Shown: positions 1 through 9,603, counted from the first letter of the stretch. The stretch: DNA of 64,000 bases from Akkermansiaceae bacterium (GCA_903919975.1 CAIXKE010000094.1:62001-126000); one strand, 5' to 3'. Notes: generated by a model from the letters alone, not told the origin. Made by a program: numbers and translations.

Positions 1-1823
1 TATTCGATCCGGCGGTCGGAATCCGGATCGGTGGTGGAGCGGAGACCGGTGGGACGGACAATGACATGATGGGAAAATGGCCGGGCATGTGCCTGTTGCT
101 TGGCATCCACCCGGTGGCGGACGGGGCCACATTGCATGAAGATGATCGGATGGTGGCCATCCTTGCGCGCCACAGTAGCGGATAGACCGAGCACATAACG
201 AGCCTTGGTTCGGCGGGTCACCAACTCAAAACTGCTTGCTGATAGATGATGGCATTCATCGACAATCAAATGTCCATAGTCTGCCACCCGGTCATCCACC
301 ACACCTTTGCGAACAAGGCTTTGGATCAAGGCGACGTCGATTAAGCCATTGAGTTTCTTGTGACCTCCGCCGAGTCTTCCGATGGCCTTGGCAGGCAGAC
401 CGAGGAAGGACGAGAGTCGCTCTACCCATTGTTCCAGTAGTTGCTGGCGATGCACCAGAATCAGCGTATTCACGCCGCGCGCCGCTATGAGATGAGCGGC
501 AACCACGGTCTTTCCGAAAGCAGTGGTCGCGGAGAGCACACCGGAATCGTGCTCGAGCATTGCGGTGGCGGCTTGCTCCTGCTCCGGACGGAGGGTTCCG
601 GCAAAATGGAAATTCTGGGGTGTTCCAGCCACCCGCTCATCTCGGATGATCGGTTTGATTTTCAGTCCGGACAGCAGCGTGAGGACCTCCTCAAAACAAC
701 CACGCGGCAATCCCACATGCGCGGGCAGATCTTCCGCACAGGCGATGACCCGCGGTTTTCCATAGGTTGAAAGGCGCATGGCCTGGGCGCGGTAAAACTC
801 CAGATTTTGGAATGCGGCAAGGCGCAGCAGACTATTGCGGAGCGCAGGCGGCAACTCGCTTTTTGCTAGATAAATCTGATCTCCAAGAACTACTTCAATC
901 TCCTGAGGCAAAGGACCCGCGACGGGCGAAGCGCGATGCCTGCGGGAAGGCGGGCTGTTCCATGGCTCCACTTCGTCGTCGTCATGCATGAGCGCGTATC
1001 GCACGCCAACAACGCGGCCACGGCTCTCCGCATTTTGCACGAGAGCATCGATTCGATCCCGTGATAGGCGCTCGATTGACGAGATAAAGGCCCAAGGATC
1101 CGGATAAGGAGTGAGCTTATCATCCACAAACATGCTGTGCTTGTTTTGCCGCGGGCCTTTCTGCATCGGTAGGGCGATCAAATTGCCGAAGCCTCCCTTG
1201 GGCATCGTATCCTGATTCGGGAAAAGCCGGTCGTATGAGGCGAGACCGAGTTCCGGCCTTTGCTCCATCGTTTCCGTGAGAATGAATGATCCAAGCTTTC
1301 TCGCGAATACGGCGGGAACGGCGTCTTTGAAAAACAACCAAACATGCCCGCCATTGCCGGACCGTGAGCGCTCGAGCGCGGCGGGAATTGCCAAGCGTCG
1401 ACAAGTTTCCATCACCGCCAGCACGTCTTCCTGCCACGATTCCTTATCGAAATCCGTGGCGAGAAAATAACAGGTTTCATCCACGAGCATCGGATAGACG
1501 CCGGCGACAAAATCATTCCCGGCCTTGTCTTTTCCTGATAGATGACAGCGGATGATCTCATCGGTGACTGGCAAAAAGGCGCGATGTGGGCAAGCGCCGC
1601 ATTTGATCTTCGGTTTCTCACAAATACCGCGAACCCATTCATTGCCGCATACCGGAGCGTAGCCGGATTTGCCCGACTTCGGGTTGTCGTAGCGTCGGGG
1701 ATACACATCCTCGCGTCCCCGGAAAAGTGAACGAAAAAGCGCTATCTTTTCTCCGACTGGACTGCGTGCGTGCACTCCGATGGGATCAACCGCAGCGAGT
1801 TGGTTTTCTGGCTTACCTCTCAT
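1..1823 (-). CDS. TOTE-type AEP primase / SF2 helicase fusion, 3'-truncated by window edge
   Basis: An open minus-strand frame runs without a stop from an ATG at 1823 off the left edge (608 codons seen). The N-terminus reads EKIALFRSLFRGREDVYPRR, followed by a Cys cluster (about residues 57-82, CGNEW...CEKPKIKCGAC), an archaeo-eukaryotic primase DxD (ATDFDKE, about 124) and a GNGGH segment (about 158). The C-terminal part is a superfamily II helicase: AFGKT (about 437), DECHH (about 520) and a LSAT motif III. This matches the family I know as the TOTE conflict system primase-helicase, thought to act in defence against invading DNA. The downstream helicase lobe and any partner genes lie outside the window. 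An internal GTG (about 1775) is an alternative start. Family call confident; biological role inferred. Confidence 0.85.
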   Translation of the reverse strand, partial: MRGKPENQLAAVDPIGVHARSPVGEKIALFRSLFRGREDVYPRRYDNPKSGKSGYAPVCGNEWVRGICEKPKIKCGACPHRAFLPVTDEIIRCHLSGKDKAGNDFVAGVYPMLVDETCYFLATDFDKESWQEDVLAVMETCRRLAIPAALERSRSGNGGHVWLFFKDAVPAVFARKLGSFILTETMEQRPELGLASYDRLFPNQDTMPKGGFGNLIALPMQKGPRQNKHSMFVDDKLTPYPDPWAFISSIERLSRDRIDALVQNAESRGRVVGVRYALMHDDDEVEPWNSPPSRRHRASPVAGPLPQEIEVVLGDQIYLAKSELPPALRNSLLRLAAFQNLEFYRAQAMRLSTYGKPRVIACAEDLPAHVGLPRGCFEEVLTLLSGLKIKPIIRDERVAGTPQNFHFAGTLRPEQEQAATAMLEHDSGVLSATTAFGKTVVAAHLIAARGVNTLILVHRQQLLEQWVERLSSFLGLPAKAIGRLGGGHKKLNGLIDVALIQSLVRKGVVDDRVADYGHLIVDECHHLSASSFELVTRRTKARYVLGLSATVARKDGHHPIIFMQCGPVRHRVDAKQQAHARPFSHHVIVRPTGLRSTTDPDSDRRIE

Positions 1824-1850
1824 GTCACACGAGGATGTATAGAAAACCTA

Positions 1851-2465
1851 CTATTCAATCAACGCCTGGAGTTCGTGGGTTTGTTTCGAGCGTGGTATGA
1901 AGGGGCTGTTGTAGCCGAAAAGACGGAAGCCGGTGGCCTTGAGATTTTGTTTCGCAAGCTCAGCCTCAATCGCCGCGCGCGCTTTGGCGGTGGATTCCTT
2001 GTTTCGCGGACCCTGCCAGGCATAACTGAGAGTCTCCACTGCGGGCATGTCGCGCACTTCGACCAGTTCGCCATCGCCGCCGGTTTTGCCGACCTCCTGG
2101 GACTGATAGAGAAACGCCATTTCCTCCATGTCCATGGATTCGGATTTGGAGTCATCGAGTTTCATCTCGACGGGTGAGGTCATCGGGATCTTGTTTCGTG
2201 AAATATGTTTGAAAAGTCGTCGGAATCCGCTGTTAGGACTGGCGTCCGGAGTGAATGCCGCGCGATAGGCTGGGTATTTTTTTCTTGTAACCTGATTGTA
2301 TGGGCCGGGCGCGGGCCAGCCCTCGGGCAAGGGTGATTCCTCTTTGTAGGCGGGCGCGGCATCCGGAGCGGCGGGTTTTTTCGCTCCGCCTTTCGAAGGA
2401 GGCTCGGCCATGGTGGGTAGCAGGGTGACGAGCAGGCATGATAGAACGCGCAGTGGATTTCTCAT
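1851..2465 (-). CDS. SOUL-family haem-binding protein, exported
   Basis: From the ATG at 2465 the protein begins MRNPLRVLSCLLVTLLP, a signal-peptide-like segment, followed by a Pro/Ala/Lys-rich linker. The body carries SOUL/HBP hallmarks: KYPAYRAA near the start of the domain, RLFKHISRNKIPMTSPVEM in the middle (the SF..L..YI.G.N....I.MT.PV signature of the family) and a C-terminal GFRLFGYNSPFIP. A longer ORF opens at 2489, but it only adds residues ahead of the signal sequence. SOUL proteins bind tetrapyrroles; the exact role in bacteria is not settled. It lies only 27 bp downstream of the primase-helicase start, on the same strand. Confidence 0.85.
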   Translation of the reverse strand: MRNPLRVLSCLLVTLLPTMAEPPSKGGAKKPAAPDAAPAYKEESPLPEGWPAPGPYNQVTRKKYPAYRAAFTPDASPNSGFRRLFKHISRNKIPMTSPVEMKLDDSKSESMDMEEMAFLYQSQEVGKTGGDGELVEVRDMPAVETLSYAWQGPRNKESTAKARAAIEAELAKQNLKATGFRLFGYNSPFIPRSKQTHELQALIE

Positions 2466-2514
2466 GGCCGGAACATCCGCCATGGACACGCTTCCGCAAG
2501 CGAAAATCCGCAGG

Positions 2515-2592
2515 TTATAACAATTCCTTGAGCCACTCCAGAAACTCGGAGTCAGGCTCAGGCGGCGGGGCAGGTGCTTCCTTGGTTTTCAT
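2515..2592 (-). CDS. Very small ORF (25 aa), acidic and Pro-rich
   Basis: A 25-codon frame starts at the ATG at 2592 and ends in TAA at 2515. It is Pro/Glu rich (PAPPPEPDSE) and ends in an amphipathic EFLEWLKELL. It begins 3 bp after the stop of the preceding 56-aa frame, so the two could be co-translated. No family recognised. It may be a real micro-gene of a small operon or chance; the tight spacing is the only support. Confidence 0.3.
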   Translation of the reverse strand: MKTKEAPAPPPEPDSEFLEWLKELL

Positions 2593-2595
2593 GAG

Positions 2596-2766
2596 TCATT
2601 CGGTGTAGGGATTCCGACCGCCGTGGTTGCCGTCCGCAAGTCGGGCAACGAGGGCCTGTGGCCGCTGGAGCAAGGCTTCGAACAAGGATTTCAGGTCGAG
2701 TTTTTCCGGCAGCGGGCCTTCAAGCGGCGGCGGTTGGTGGGCGCTGGGCGTATCTTGTGGATTCAT
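2596..2766 (-). CDS. Small hypothetical protein (56 aa)
   Basis: The ATG at 2766 overlaps the stop of the upstream reading frame (ATGA), the usual sign of translational coupling. The product is hydrophilic with a Pro-rich N-terminus (HQPPPLEGPLPEKL) and a short helix (LKSLFEALLQRPQALVARL). No domain recognised. Coupling to the last frame of the broken membrane-protein gene suggests it was the next gene of one operon. Confidence 0.5.
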   Translation of the reverse strand: MNPQDTPSAHQPPPLEGPLPEKLDLKSLFEALLQRPQALVARLADGNHGGRNPYTE

Positions 2767-3438
2767 GGTTTTGGAGTGGTGCGGTGGTTGTTTTGGATGG
2801 CTCTTGCGATGGGAATGGCGAGGAGAAGGAGGATCAACATGAGTGCGGGGATTCCAAATCCGCCAGTGATGCGATCAATGGCATTCCAGACGGTCTGATA
2901 GAAATTTCCGCGCATGGGGTCGGGCGGAGGAATTGGACTTCCAGTGTTGGAGTGCCGAAGAATGGGCGGAGAATCCATGAAAACTGCGCTCCTAAAAATC
3001 CATTGCCACCGAGCCAAGCAAGCAAGGTGGCGGTGGCCACAGTCGGCGTGGGGGATTTCGCGGCGATCCTGGCGAAGCTGATGAGCAAGGTGTGCGAGAC
3101 CAGATAGGTGCCAGCGAGCCGAGGATCAGCCCGGCCAAGGCGAAGGCGCTGAGCAACGCGAGCAGGGATTGGCGGAAACCAAGCCCGGTGCCAAGCAGTA
3201 AACCTAACAGGCCATTGAGCAGCCCGTTGCAAATCAGCGTCAGCGCCACGAGCAGCGGAAGTTTCACCGCCACAAAAATGCCCATCAACGGGTCACGCCA
3301 ATAGCCGACGGTGAAGCCATAAACCACCAGCCCGGCGCAGGCGGCCAGCGCCACCCGCAACACCCGCCGGGGAGTGGGTGCGTCGAGCCAGTCGTCATCC
3401 GGTTGGATCAGTTGGCGCAGTGTCATCGCGCCGAGCAT
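2763..3438 (-). pseudogene. Multi-pass membrane protein gene with two apparent 1-nt deletions
   Basis: Three overlapping minus frames together make one plausible protein. Frame A (from 3438, MLGAMTLRQLIQPDDDW) gives several hydrophobic segments up to ILGSLAP. Near 3105-3115 the sense continues in a second frame (TYLVSHTLLISFARIAAKS ... GGNGFLGAQFSWILRPFFG), and near 2925 in a third (MRGNFYQTVWNAI, then a final membrane segment GIPALMLILLLLAIPIA). Each switch is explained by one missing base, the second inside a C-rich run. The GAQFSWILRPFFG...EVQFLRP...GNFY pattern matches a family of uncharacterised bacterial membrane proteins I have seen before. It may be a true pseudogene, or the bases may be assembly errors. 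Confidence 0.6.
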
Positions 3439-3555
3439 CACCGCGCATTGTGAGCGGATGATGCGATCCGTGTGAGGAATCCGTGAACCGGCCACCCACT
3501 TGGCTTTGTGGCTATGGAGTGCGGGCTGAAGCCCAATGCTTTTAAGGATTCGGCT

Positions 3556-3692
3556 TGTCGGAGCGCGTGCATTCTGCGCGCTGCTGGATGACGGACATAC
3601 TGTCCGGCGAGTCGCTGCGCAGAAGACGGGTGACAGAATGTCCCCCGTCCGACAGCCGACAGAATATCGGCGCTCCGTAGGATGTTGGAGCC
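3556..3692. repeat. Dispersed hairpin-rich repeat, copy 1
   Basis: This non-coding stretch between two minus-strand genes contains block A (about 3560-3613, GAGCGCGTGCATTCTGCGCG onward) and block B (about 3626-3675, around GACAGAATGTCCCCCGTCC), then the beginning of another A-like unit (GATGTTGGAGC). Both blocks recur in the opposite orientation at 60962-61086 but in the other order, as if both copies were cut from an alternating A-B array. GACAGAATGTC and its complement form small palindromes inside the unit. Confidence 0.65.
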
Positions 3693-3698
3693 TTCTTC

Positions 3699-4376
3699 TC
3701 AGGCGACGGGTTTTATGGCCGGGCCTTTGCGTATCCAGCCCATGGGTTTTCCGAGAGGCAACAGTGTGCGTCCGAAGTAACTGTTGAGGAAGACCGCACC
3801 CGCCGCATAGAAACCAAGCAACGAAATCAACAACTCTGACCAAGCCGCAAAATGATGGCTCGTTTCGCCGAGCGGCGTGCCTTTGTTCAGAATGCTGAGT
3901 GCGATCGATGGCAACAGGACGTTGATGAGCACCAGAATGGCGGCGAAAACTTTGTTGGCTTCAAATGCAGCGATCATGATGAACAACGAAAAGATGGTGT
4001 AGCCGATGCAGGCGAAGGCGAGTTGCCGAGGATCGGCGTTGGCATCGACTTTGCCGAACCATCCGAGGCTGATCGCCCAATGCATACCGACCGCCACCCA
4101 AAACAAACCATATGCACCCAGAACGATTGCGCCGAAATAATTGTTTTTTCGGAAATCAATCGTGGAGGCCCATATCTGCGCCAGCGATCCGAGGAAAAGC
4201 GCCCACGGGATGAGATAGGTCACACCGGTGGTCCAACCCATTTTCTGGGAGGCGGCGACGAAGGTGACCATCGAAAGCCCGAACACGCCGAGCGCGGTCG
4301 GGTCGGACATGACGATTTTGGTTTCAGTGACTTGGGCGGCGGGCGCTTGATGCATCTGCCGCGGGTATGCCGGCAC
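3699..4376 (-). CDS. satP: SatP / GPR1-FUN34-YaaH family acetate (succinate) transporter
   Basis: This 225-aa protein has six hydrophobic segments and the family N-terminal signature DPTALGVFGLSMVTFVAAS, followed by a QIWASTIDFRKNNYFGA segment and a repeated small-residue helix pattern. Family members move acetate or other small monocarboxylates across the inner membrane with protons. The ATG at 4376 gives a 29-residue hydrophilic lead; the internal Met (MSDPTALG) is an alternative start. The microcompartment locus 30 kb away would make propionate or acetate, so a metabolic link is possible but only inferred. Confidence 0.88.
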   Translation of the reverse strand: MPAYPRQMHQAPAAQVTETKIVMSDPTALGVFGLSMVTFVAASQKMGWTTGVTYLIPWALFLGSLAQIWASTIDFRKNNYFGAIVLGAYGLFWVAVGMHWAISLGWFGKVDANADPRQLAFACIGYTIFSLFIMIAAFEANKVFAAILVLINVLLPSIALSILNKGTPLGETSHHFAAWSELLISLLGFYAAGAVFLNSYFGRTLLPLGKPMGWIRKGPAIKPVA

Positions 4377-4493
4377 GCCGGGCTAAACAAGAATGAAGAA
4401 CCAAATCACAGTTGAGGCGCATGATTTCGGAGTTTTTCACTAGTCTGCTTGCGACTTCGATCGCACTCACTCGCACGGGCCGAAAATACGCCA

Positions 4494-4543
4494 AACAACG
4501 TGTTGTTATTAAGATTTAGCTTGAAAAACAACCTGTTGTTTTT
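4494..4543. promoter_or_regulatory. Pair of matching palindromes upstream of the AAA ATPase gene (candidate operators)
   Basis: Two perfect inverted repeats share the half-site AACAAC: AACAAC-GT-GTTGTT at 4494-4507, and a version extended by three A/T on each side at 4524-4543 (core AACAAC-CT-GTTGTT). Their centres are 33 bp apart, about three helical turns. The second ends 13 bp before the ATG of the downstream gene, so a bound repressor would cover the promoter or start region. Which protein binds them is unknown. Confidence 0.55.
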
Positions 4544-4556
4544 ATGATTTGCGCCG

Positions 4557-5933
4557 ATGAAACGATCGGCGTATCCAGAATTGCGGGCATGGCTGGCGGG
4601 CGAGCGGCGGAAGCCCTTGATCCTGCGGGGGGCGCGTCAAGTGGGTAAAACCTGGTTGGTCCGGGAGCTGGCGCGTGAGCGGAATCTGGCGTTGCTGGAG
4701 CTGAACTTCGAGCGCGATCCTGGATTAGCGAAGATTTTTGAAACAGCGGATCCCTCGCGGGTGTTCGACGATCTGGCTTTGTTGCGGGATCACCGGGCGG
4801 CTCCGGCGGATTCCCTGTTGTTCATCGATGAGATTCAAGTCGCGCCCGAGGTGCTGGCGCGCTTGCGCTGGTTTGCCGAGGAAATGCCGGAGCTGCCGGT
4901 GGTGGCGGCTGGCTCGCTGCTGGATTTCGCCTTGGCGGATTTCTCGCACAGCATGCCGGTAGGCCGGGTGAGTTATGCCTATGTGGAACCGCTTGGCTTT
5001 CCCGAATACCTGGAAGCCCATGGTCAGGAACTGTTGCTGGAGCGTCTGCGGGCATGGCAGCCGGGGAAGGAGCTTTCTTCAGCTGTTCATGAAAAGGCCA
5101 CGGAGTGGTTTGACCGCTACCAGATGGTGGGCGGCATGCCGGCGGTGGTGGCTGCGGACGCACAGGGCGCGGACGCCAAAGCCTGCCGGGATCTCCAACG
5201 CGATCTGCTGCACACCTATCAGGATGATTTTTCCAAATATGCCGGGCGCATCGACACCCGGGTGCTGCGCCATGTCTTGCTGGCAGTAGTGGCCAAGTTG
5301 GGCGAAAAGTTCGTCTATAGCGCCGTGGGCGACGGGGTGAAACTGGAGCTGGCGCGTCGCTCACTGGAAATGCTGGCGGCTGCCCGCCTCTGCAAACTCA
5401 TCCCGCACACGGCCGCCAATGGCCTGCCACTGGCGGCGGAGAAAAACGATCGCCTGCGCAAGGCCGCGCTCTTGGATGTGGGCTTGGCGCATGCCTTATG
5501 GAACACTCCCGCCCTCCGGCATTTTCCGCGCTGGGAATCCCTAGCCCCCGGCATCCGTGGCGGCATCGGAGAACAAATGGCAGCCCAACAACTCCATCTT
5601 CTCAGCGGTGGTTTCTCCCACGATGGGCAGTTGTTTCACTGGCGGCGCGAAGGCGGGCGCGCCGGGGAAATCGACTACCTGCTGGAACTCCACGCCGGGA
5701 TCCTACCCGTGGAGGTCAAAAGCGGAGCCTCAGGCTCGATGAAAAGCCTCCACCAGTTCATGCACGATAAAGCTCTGCCTCTCGCCCTTCGCCTCGACCG
5801 CAATCCGCCCAGCCTGCAAGCCATGGAAGTCTCCACCACCCAAGGCCAAAAGGTGGCTTACTCGCTACTCAACCTACCGCATTACCTGTGTGCGTTTCTG
5901 GGAGAAATCATGCTGCGGATTTCAAGAACGTGA
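4557..5933 (+). CDS. AAA-family ATPase with C-terminal DUF4143 (AAA_14 type)
   Basis: The 458-aa protein opens with an AAA_14 domain: Walker A GARQVGKT (about residues 25-32) and Walker B LLFIDEIQ (about 88). A central helical region (RYQMVGGMPAVV and Y..DFSKYA patterns) leads to a DUF4143 domain ending in a PD-(D/E)XK-like strand, GEIDYLLELHAGILPVEVKS. Proteins of this type are common single-gene accessory ATPases of unclear role, with some proposed links to toxin-antitoxin or DNA-related functions. It stands alone, preceded by two palindromes and converging with carB across a 15-bp gap. Confidence 0.88.
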   Translation: MKRSAYPELRAWLAGERRKPLILRGARQVGKTWLVRELARERNLALLELNFERDPGLAKIFETADPSRVFDDLALLRDHRAAPADSLLFIDEIQVAPEVLARLRWFAEEMPELPVVAAGSLLDFALADFSHSMPVGRVSYAYVEPLGFPEYLEAHGQELLLERLRAWQPGKELSSAVHEKATEWFDRYQMVGGMPAVVAADAQGADAKACRDLQRDLLHTYQDDFSKYAGRIDTRVLRHVLLAVVAKLGEKFVYSAVGDGVKLELARRSLEMLAAARLCKLIPHTAANGLPLAAEKNDRLRKAALLDVGLAHALWNTPALRHFPRWESLAPGIRGGIGEQMAAQQLHLLSGGFSHDGQLFHWRREGGRAGEIDYLLELHAGILPVEVKSGASGSMKSLHQFMHDKALPLALRLDRNPPSLQAMEVSTTQGQKVAYSLLNLPHYLCAFLGEIMLRISRT

Positions 5934-5948
5934 GAAGCTGATCATTTT

Positions 5949-8900
5949 TCAAGCGTGATACTCTTGGATGCTCTTCACGGTGAGTTCCTTTTCCTTGAGC
6001 GAGCGGATCGCTTTGACCGAGGCTTCGGCGGCGGAGAGGTTGGTGGCGTGGGAGATCTTCTGAGCGATAGCGGTCGAGCGGATCTGGACTTCGTCGGCGC
6101 GGGCTTCGTGGGTGCTGGGCGTGTTGACGACGAAGTGGATGTCCCGGTTTTTCATCATGTCGATGACGTTCGGGCGGGCTTGTTCGTGCAACTTGAACAA
6201 GCGCGTGCAGGGAATGCCTTCGTCGGTGAGGCGGGCGTGGGTGCCGCCGGTCGAGTAGATCTTGAATCCGAGATTGACGAGATCGCGGGCGACAGTGACC
6301 GCGCGGTCTTTATCTCTATCTGAAACGGAGAGGAATACGTTGCCACTGACGGGTAGGGGATTGAAGGCGGAGATTTGGGACTTCGCGTAGGCCATGCCCC
6401 AGTCGGCGTCGATTCCCATGACTTCGCCGGTGGATTTCATTTCCGGGCCGAGCACGATGTCGATGCCGGGGAAACGATTCCATGGGAACACGGCTTCCTT
6501 CACCGAGAAGTGAGTGGGGATGATGGTTTCGGTGTAGCCGAGATCGACCAGTTTGTGGCCGAGCATCACCTTGGCGGCGAGCTTGGCGAGGGAAACGCCG
6601 GTGGCTTTCGAAACGAAAGGCACGGTACGTGAGGCGCGCGGATTGACCTCGATGACATATAACTCTTCATCCTTCACAGCGAACTGGATGTTCATCAGGC
6701 CCTTGACTTGAAGTTCGCGGGCGAGGTCTTTGGCGGCGCGGATGATTTCCGCTTGGATCGATTCTGTTAGTGAAAACGATGGGATGACGCAGGCCGAGTC
6801 GCCGGAGTGAATGCCGGCTTGCTCGATGTGTTCCATGATGGATCCGACGACGGATGTTTCACCATCGCTGATGCAATCGACGTCGACTTCGGTGGCATTG
6901 TCGAGAAAGCGGTCGACGAGCACCGGGCGCTCGGGCGAGGCGGTGACGGCCTCGTTCATGTATTTCGAAAGTTCGGTATCGTTGTAAACGATCATCATCG
7001 CGCGGCCGCCGAGCACGAAGGATGGGCGGACGAGCACCGGGTAGCCGATGCGGTTGGCCTGCACGAGCGCTTCGGCTTCGTTGGTGGCAGTGCCGGCTTC
7101 AGCTTGCTTGAGTTTGAGTCTATCGAGCAGCGCGGAGAAGAATTTGCGGTCTTCGGCTTGTTCAATCGACTTGGGCGAGGTGCCGATGATCGGAACGCCG
7201 TGGCGTTCAAGATCGGCGGCGAGGTTGAGCGGGGTTTGGCCGCCGAACTGGACGATGACACCATACGGTTTTTCCTGATCGCAGATGTTGAGCACGTCTT
7301 CTAACGTGAGCGGCTCGAAGAAGAGTTTGTCGGACGTGTCGTAGTCGGTGGAAACGGTTTCCGGGTTCGAGTTCACCATGATGGCCTCGTAGCCGAGTTC
7401 CTTGACGGCGAAGGCTGCGTGCACGCAGCAATAGTCGAACTCAATGCCTTGGCCGATTCGGTTAGGTCCACCGCCGAGAATGATGATTTTCTTTTTATCT
7501 GACTCGCGGGCTTCGTTTTCGTCGCCATAGGTCGAGTAAAAATAGGGCGTGTAGGCTTCGAACTCCGCGGCGCAGGTATCGACGAGGCGGTAGGTGGGAA
7601 TGATGCCCTTGGCTTTGCGCTCGGCGCGGACGGTGTCTTCGTGAGTGCCCTTGGCCTTGGCGATCTGGCGGTCGGAGAAGCCGAGTTTCTTGGCGCGCTT
7701 GAGATCGAGTGAGGCGAGCTCTTTGCCTTCATCGGCGATTTGTTTGAGGTGGCCGAGGAACCAGTGATCGATCTGGGTGGCGGCGAACACTTCATCGATG
7801 GACCAGCCGTTGATGAAGGCGGTTTGCAGCCAGAAAATGCGCTCGGCATTCGGGATCTGGAGCTTGCGGGTGATTTCGTCTTTGGTTGGATTTTTCGGTT
7901 CTTTGGAATCGAATCCGAATCCCCAGCGGCCGGTTTCCAGCGAGCGCAGGCATTTTTGCATGCTTTCCTTGAACGTGCGGCCGATCGACATCGCCTCGCC
8001 GACGGATTTCATCGAGGTGGTTAGAACTGGGTTCGCAGTCGGGAATTTCTCGAAGGTGAAACGCGGGATTTTCGTGACCACGTAGTCGATGGTCGGTTCG
8101 AACGATGCTGGCGTTTCGCGGGTGATGTCGTTCGGGAGTTCGTCGAGGGTGAAGCCGACGGCGAGTTTGGCGGCGATTTTGGCGATCGGGAAACCGGTGG
8201 CTTTCGAGGCGAGCGCGGACGAGCGGGAGACGCGCGGGTTCATCTCGATGACGATCATGCGGCCGGTTTTCGGGCAGGTGGCGAATTGGATGTTAGAGCC
8301 GCCGGTTTCCACGCCAATCTCGCGGATCACGGCGAACGAGGCGTCGCGCATGATTTGGTATTCGCGGTCGGTTAGAGTTTGGATGGGCGCGACGGTGATC
8401 GAGTCGCCGGTGTGGACGCCGCAGGGATCGAGGTTTTCGATCGAGCAAATGACGACGCAGTTGTCGGCGCAATCGCGCATGACTTCCATTTCGAATTCTT
8501 TCCAGCCGAGCAACGATTCATCGATGAGCACTTCGGAAACCGGCGAGAGGTCGAGGCCGCGGTGGATGATTTCCTCAAACTCCTCGCGGTTGTAGGCGAT
8601 GCCGCCGCCTTGGCCGCCGAGCGTGAAGGCCGGGCGGATGATCAGCGGAAACGTGCCGATTTCCTCGGCCACTTTGCGGGCTTCCTCCATCGTGTGGGCG
8701 ATGCCGGAGCGCGGCATGTCGAGGCCGATTTTGGTCATGGCCTCTTTGAAAAGTTGGCGGTCTTCGCCCTTGTCGATGGCCTCGGCCTTGGCACCGATCA
8801 TTTTGACACCATATTTTTCGAGCACGCCGGATTTGAAGAGCGACATCGAGGTATTGAGCGCCGTCTGGCCGCCGAGCGTCGGGAGCAGCGCGTCTGGCTT

Positions 8901-9143
8901 CTCGCGGATGATGATTTTCTCCACCACTTCCGGTGTAATCGGCTCAATGTAAGTGCGATGCGCGAATTCCGGATCGGTCATGATGGTCGCCGGATTCGAG
9001 TTCACGAGGATGACTTCGTAGCCTTCCTCCTTGAGCGCTTTGCAGGCCTGGACGCCGGAATAATCGAATTCGCAACCTTGGCCGATGACGATGGGGCCGG
9101 AGCCGATGACGAGAATTTTGTGGATCGAGGTGTCTTTGGGCAT
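5949..9143 (-). CDS. carB: Carbamoyl-phosphate synthase large chain
   Basis: At 1064 aa this is full length for CarB. It shows the duplicated ATP-grasp architecture: first half starting [19 protein letters not shown], second half at about residue 550 with [19 protein letters not shown] motifs in both halves, and a C-terminal MGS-like allosteric domain ([14 protein letters not shown], about 980). It makes carbamoyl phosphate from bicarbonate, ATP and the ammonia released by the small chain, for pyrimidine and arginine synthesis. No carA lies in the window. Start ATG at 9143. Long opposite-strand ORFs across this gene are shadows. Confidence 0.98.
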   Translation of the reverse strand: MPKDTSIHKILVIGSGPIVIGQGCEFDYSGVQACKALKEEGYEVILVNSNPATIMTDPEFAHRTYIEPITPEVVEKIIIREKPDALLPTLGGQTALNTSMSLFKSGVLEKYGVKMIGAKAEAIDKGEDRQLFKEAMTKIGLDMPRSGIAHTMEEARKVAEEIGTFPLIIRPAFTLGGQGGGIAYNREEFEEIIHRGLDLSPVSEVLIDESLLGWKEFEMEVMRDCADNCVVICSIENLDPCGVHTGDSITVAPIQTLTDREYQIMRDASFAVIREIGVETGGSNIQFATCPKTGRMIVIEMNPRVSRSSALASKATGFPIAKIAAKLAVGFTLDELPNDITRETPASFEPTIDYVVTKIPRFTFEKFPTANPVLTTSMKSVGEAMSIGRTFKESMQKCLRSLETGRWGFGFDSKEPKNPTKDEITRKLQIPNAERIFWLQTAFINGWSIDEVFAATQIDHWFLGHLKQIADEGKELASLDLKRAKKLGFSDRQIAKAKGTHEDTVRAERKAKGIIPTYRLVDTCAAEFEAYTPYFYSTYGDENEARESDKKKIIILGGGPNRIGQGIEFDYCCVHAAFAVKELGYEAIMVNSNPETVSTDYDTSDKLFFEPLTLEDVLNICDQEKPYGVIVQFGGQTPLNLAADLERHGVPIIGTSPKSIEQAEDRKFFSALLDRLKLKQAEAGTATNEAEALVQANRIGYPVLVRPSFVLGGRAMMIVYNDTELSKYMNEAVTASPERPVLVDRFLDNATEVDVDCISDGETSVVGSIMEHIEQAGIHSGDSACVIPSFSLTESIQAEIIRAAKDLARELQVKGLMNIQFAVKDEELYVIEVNPRASRTVPFVSKATGVSLAKLAAKVMLGHKLVDLGYTETIIPTHFSVKEAVFPWNRFPGIDIVLGPEMKSTGEVMGIDADWGMAYAKSQISAFNPLPVSGNVFLSVSDRDKDRAVTVARDLVNLGFKIYSTGGTHARLTDEGIPCTRLFKLHEQARPNVIDMMKNRDIHFVVNTPSTHEARADEVQIRSTAIAQKISHATNLSAAEASVKAIRSLKEKELTVKSIQEYHA

Positions 9144-9297
9144 GGTGAGAGGCAGGTTCGCGACGCGTCAGAGCGGCTAAATTGAACGGGGTTTGGCAGG
9201 GATTTTCCCGCTTGTAAAGGGTTGGCTTTAGAACAATGCCAAAGTGTCGCCATCAAAGTCGTGCGGACCACAGCCCGGTTGCTGAGAGGAGGCGATT

Positions 9298-9603
9298 TCA
9301 TCGCATTTCCGCCTGATTGCGCTCGTGCCGCCGCAACAGGCGATCCGCAAAAAATGGGCCGGCCGGGAGCAATGATGCCACGCCTACCGCACATGCGGTT
9401 TTAAAAGGCAACGCGGCCCGCAATATGGCCAGCAAAACGAGTGCGCCCAGCGCCATAAAAAGCACCCCGTGCGCCCAACCGACGTATTTCACAGCGAGAG
9501 GCCAGCCCCAAACATACTTCAGCGGCATCGCCACCAGCAGCAATAGCAAATAGGAAACGCCCTCGGTCAGGGAGCAGGCACGCAAAATTCGCATCAAGGT
9601 CAT
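9298..9603 (-). CDS. DUF3817 family inner-membrane protein
   Basis: This 101-aa, mostly hydrophobic protein has three predicted membrane segments and the DUF3817 features: RACSLTEGVSYLLLL near the N-terminus, PLKYVWGWPLAVKYVGWAHG in the middle and a Lys/Arg-rich tail. Function unknown. Similar domains occur alone and fused to other membrane proteins. It sits between carB and the transposase gene, and the 150-bp gaps on both sides suggest separate transcription. Confidence 0.85.
   Translation of the reverse strand: MTLMRILRACSLTEGVSYLLLLLVAMPLKYVWGWPLAVKYVGWAHGVLFMALGALVLLAILRAALPFKTACAVGVASLLPAGPFFADRLLRRHERNQAEMR

Noticed and set aside
8379-9185. 268-aa plus-strand ORF opposite carB
   Set aside because: It is antisense to the conserved carB coding region, lacks any domain and has the Asp/Phe/Val-rich composition of a shadow frame. 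Other ORFs opposite carB (6807-7304, 5955-6323) were rejected for the same reason.
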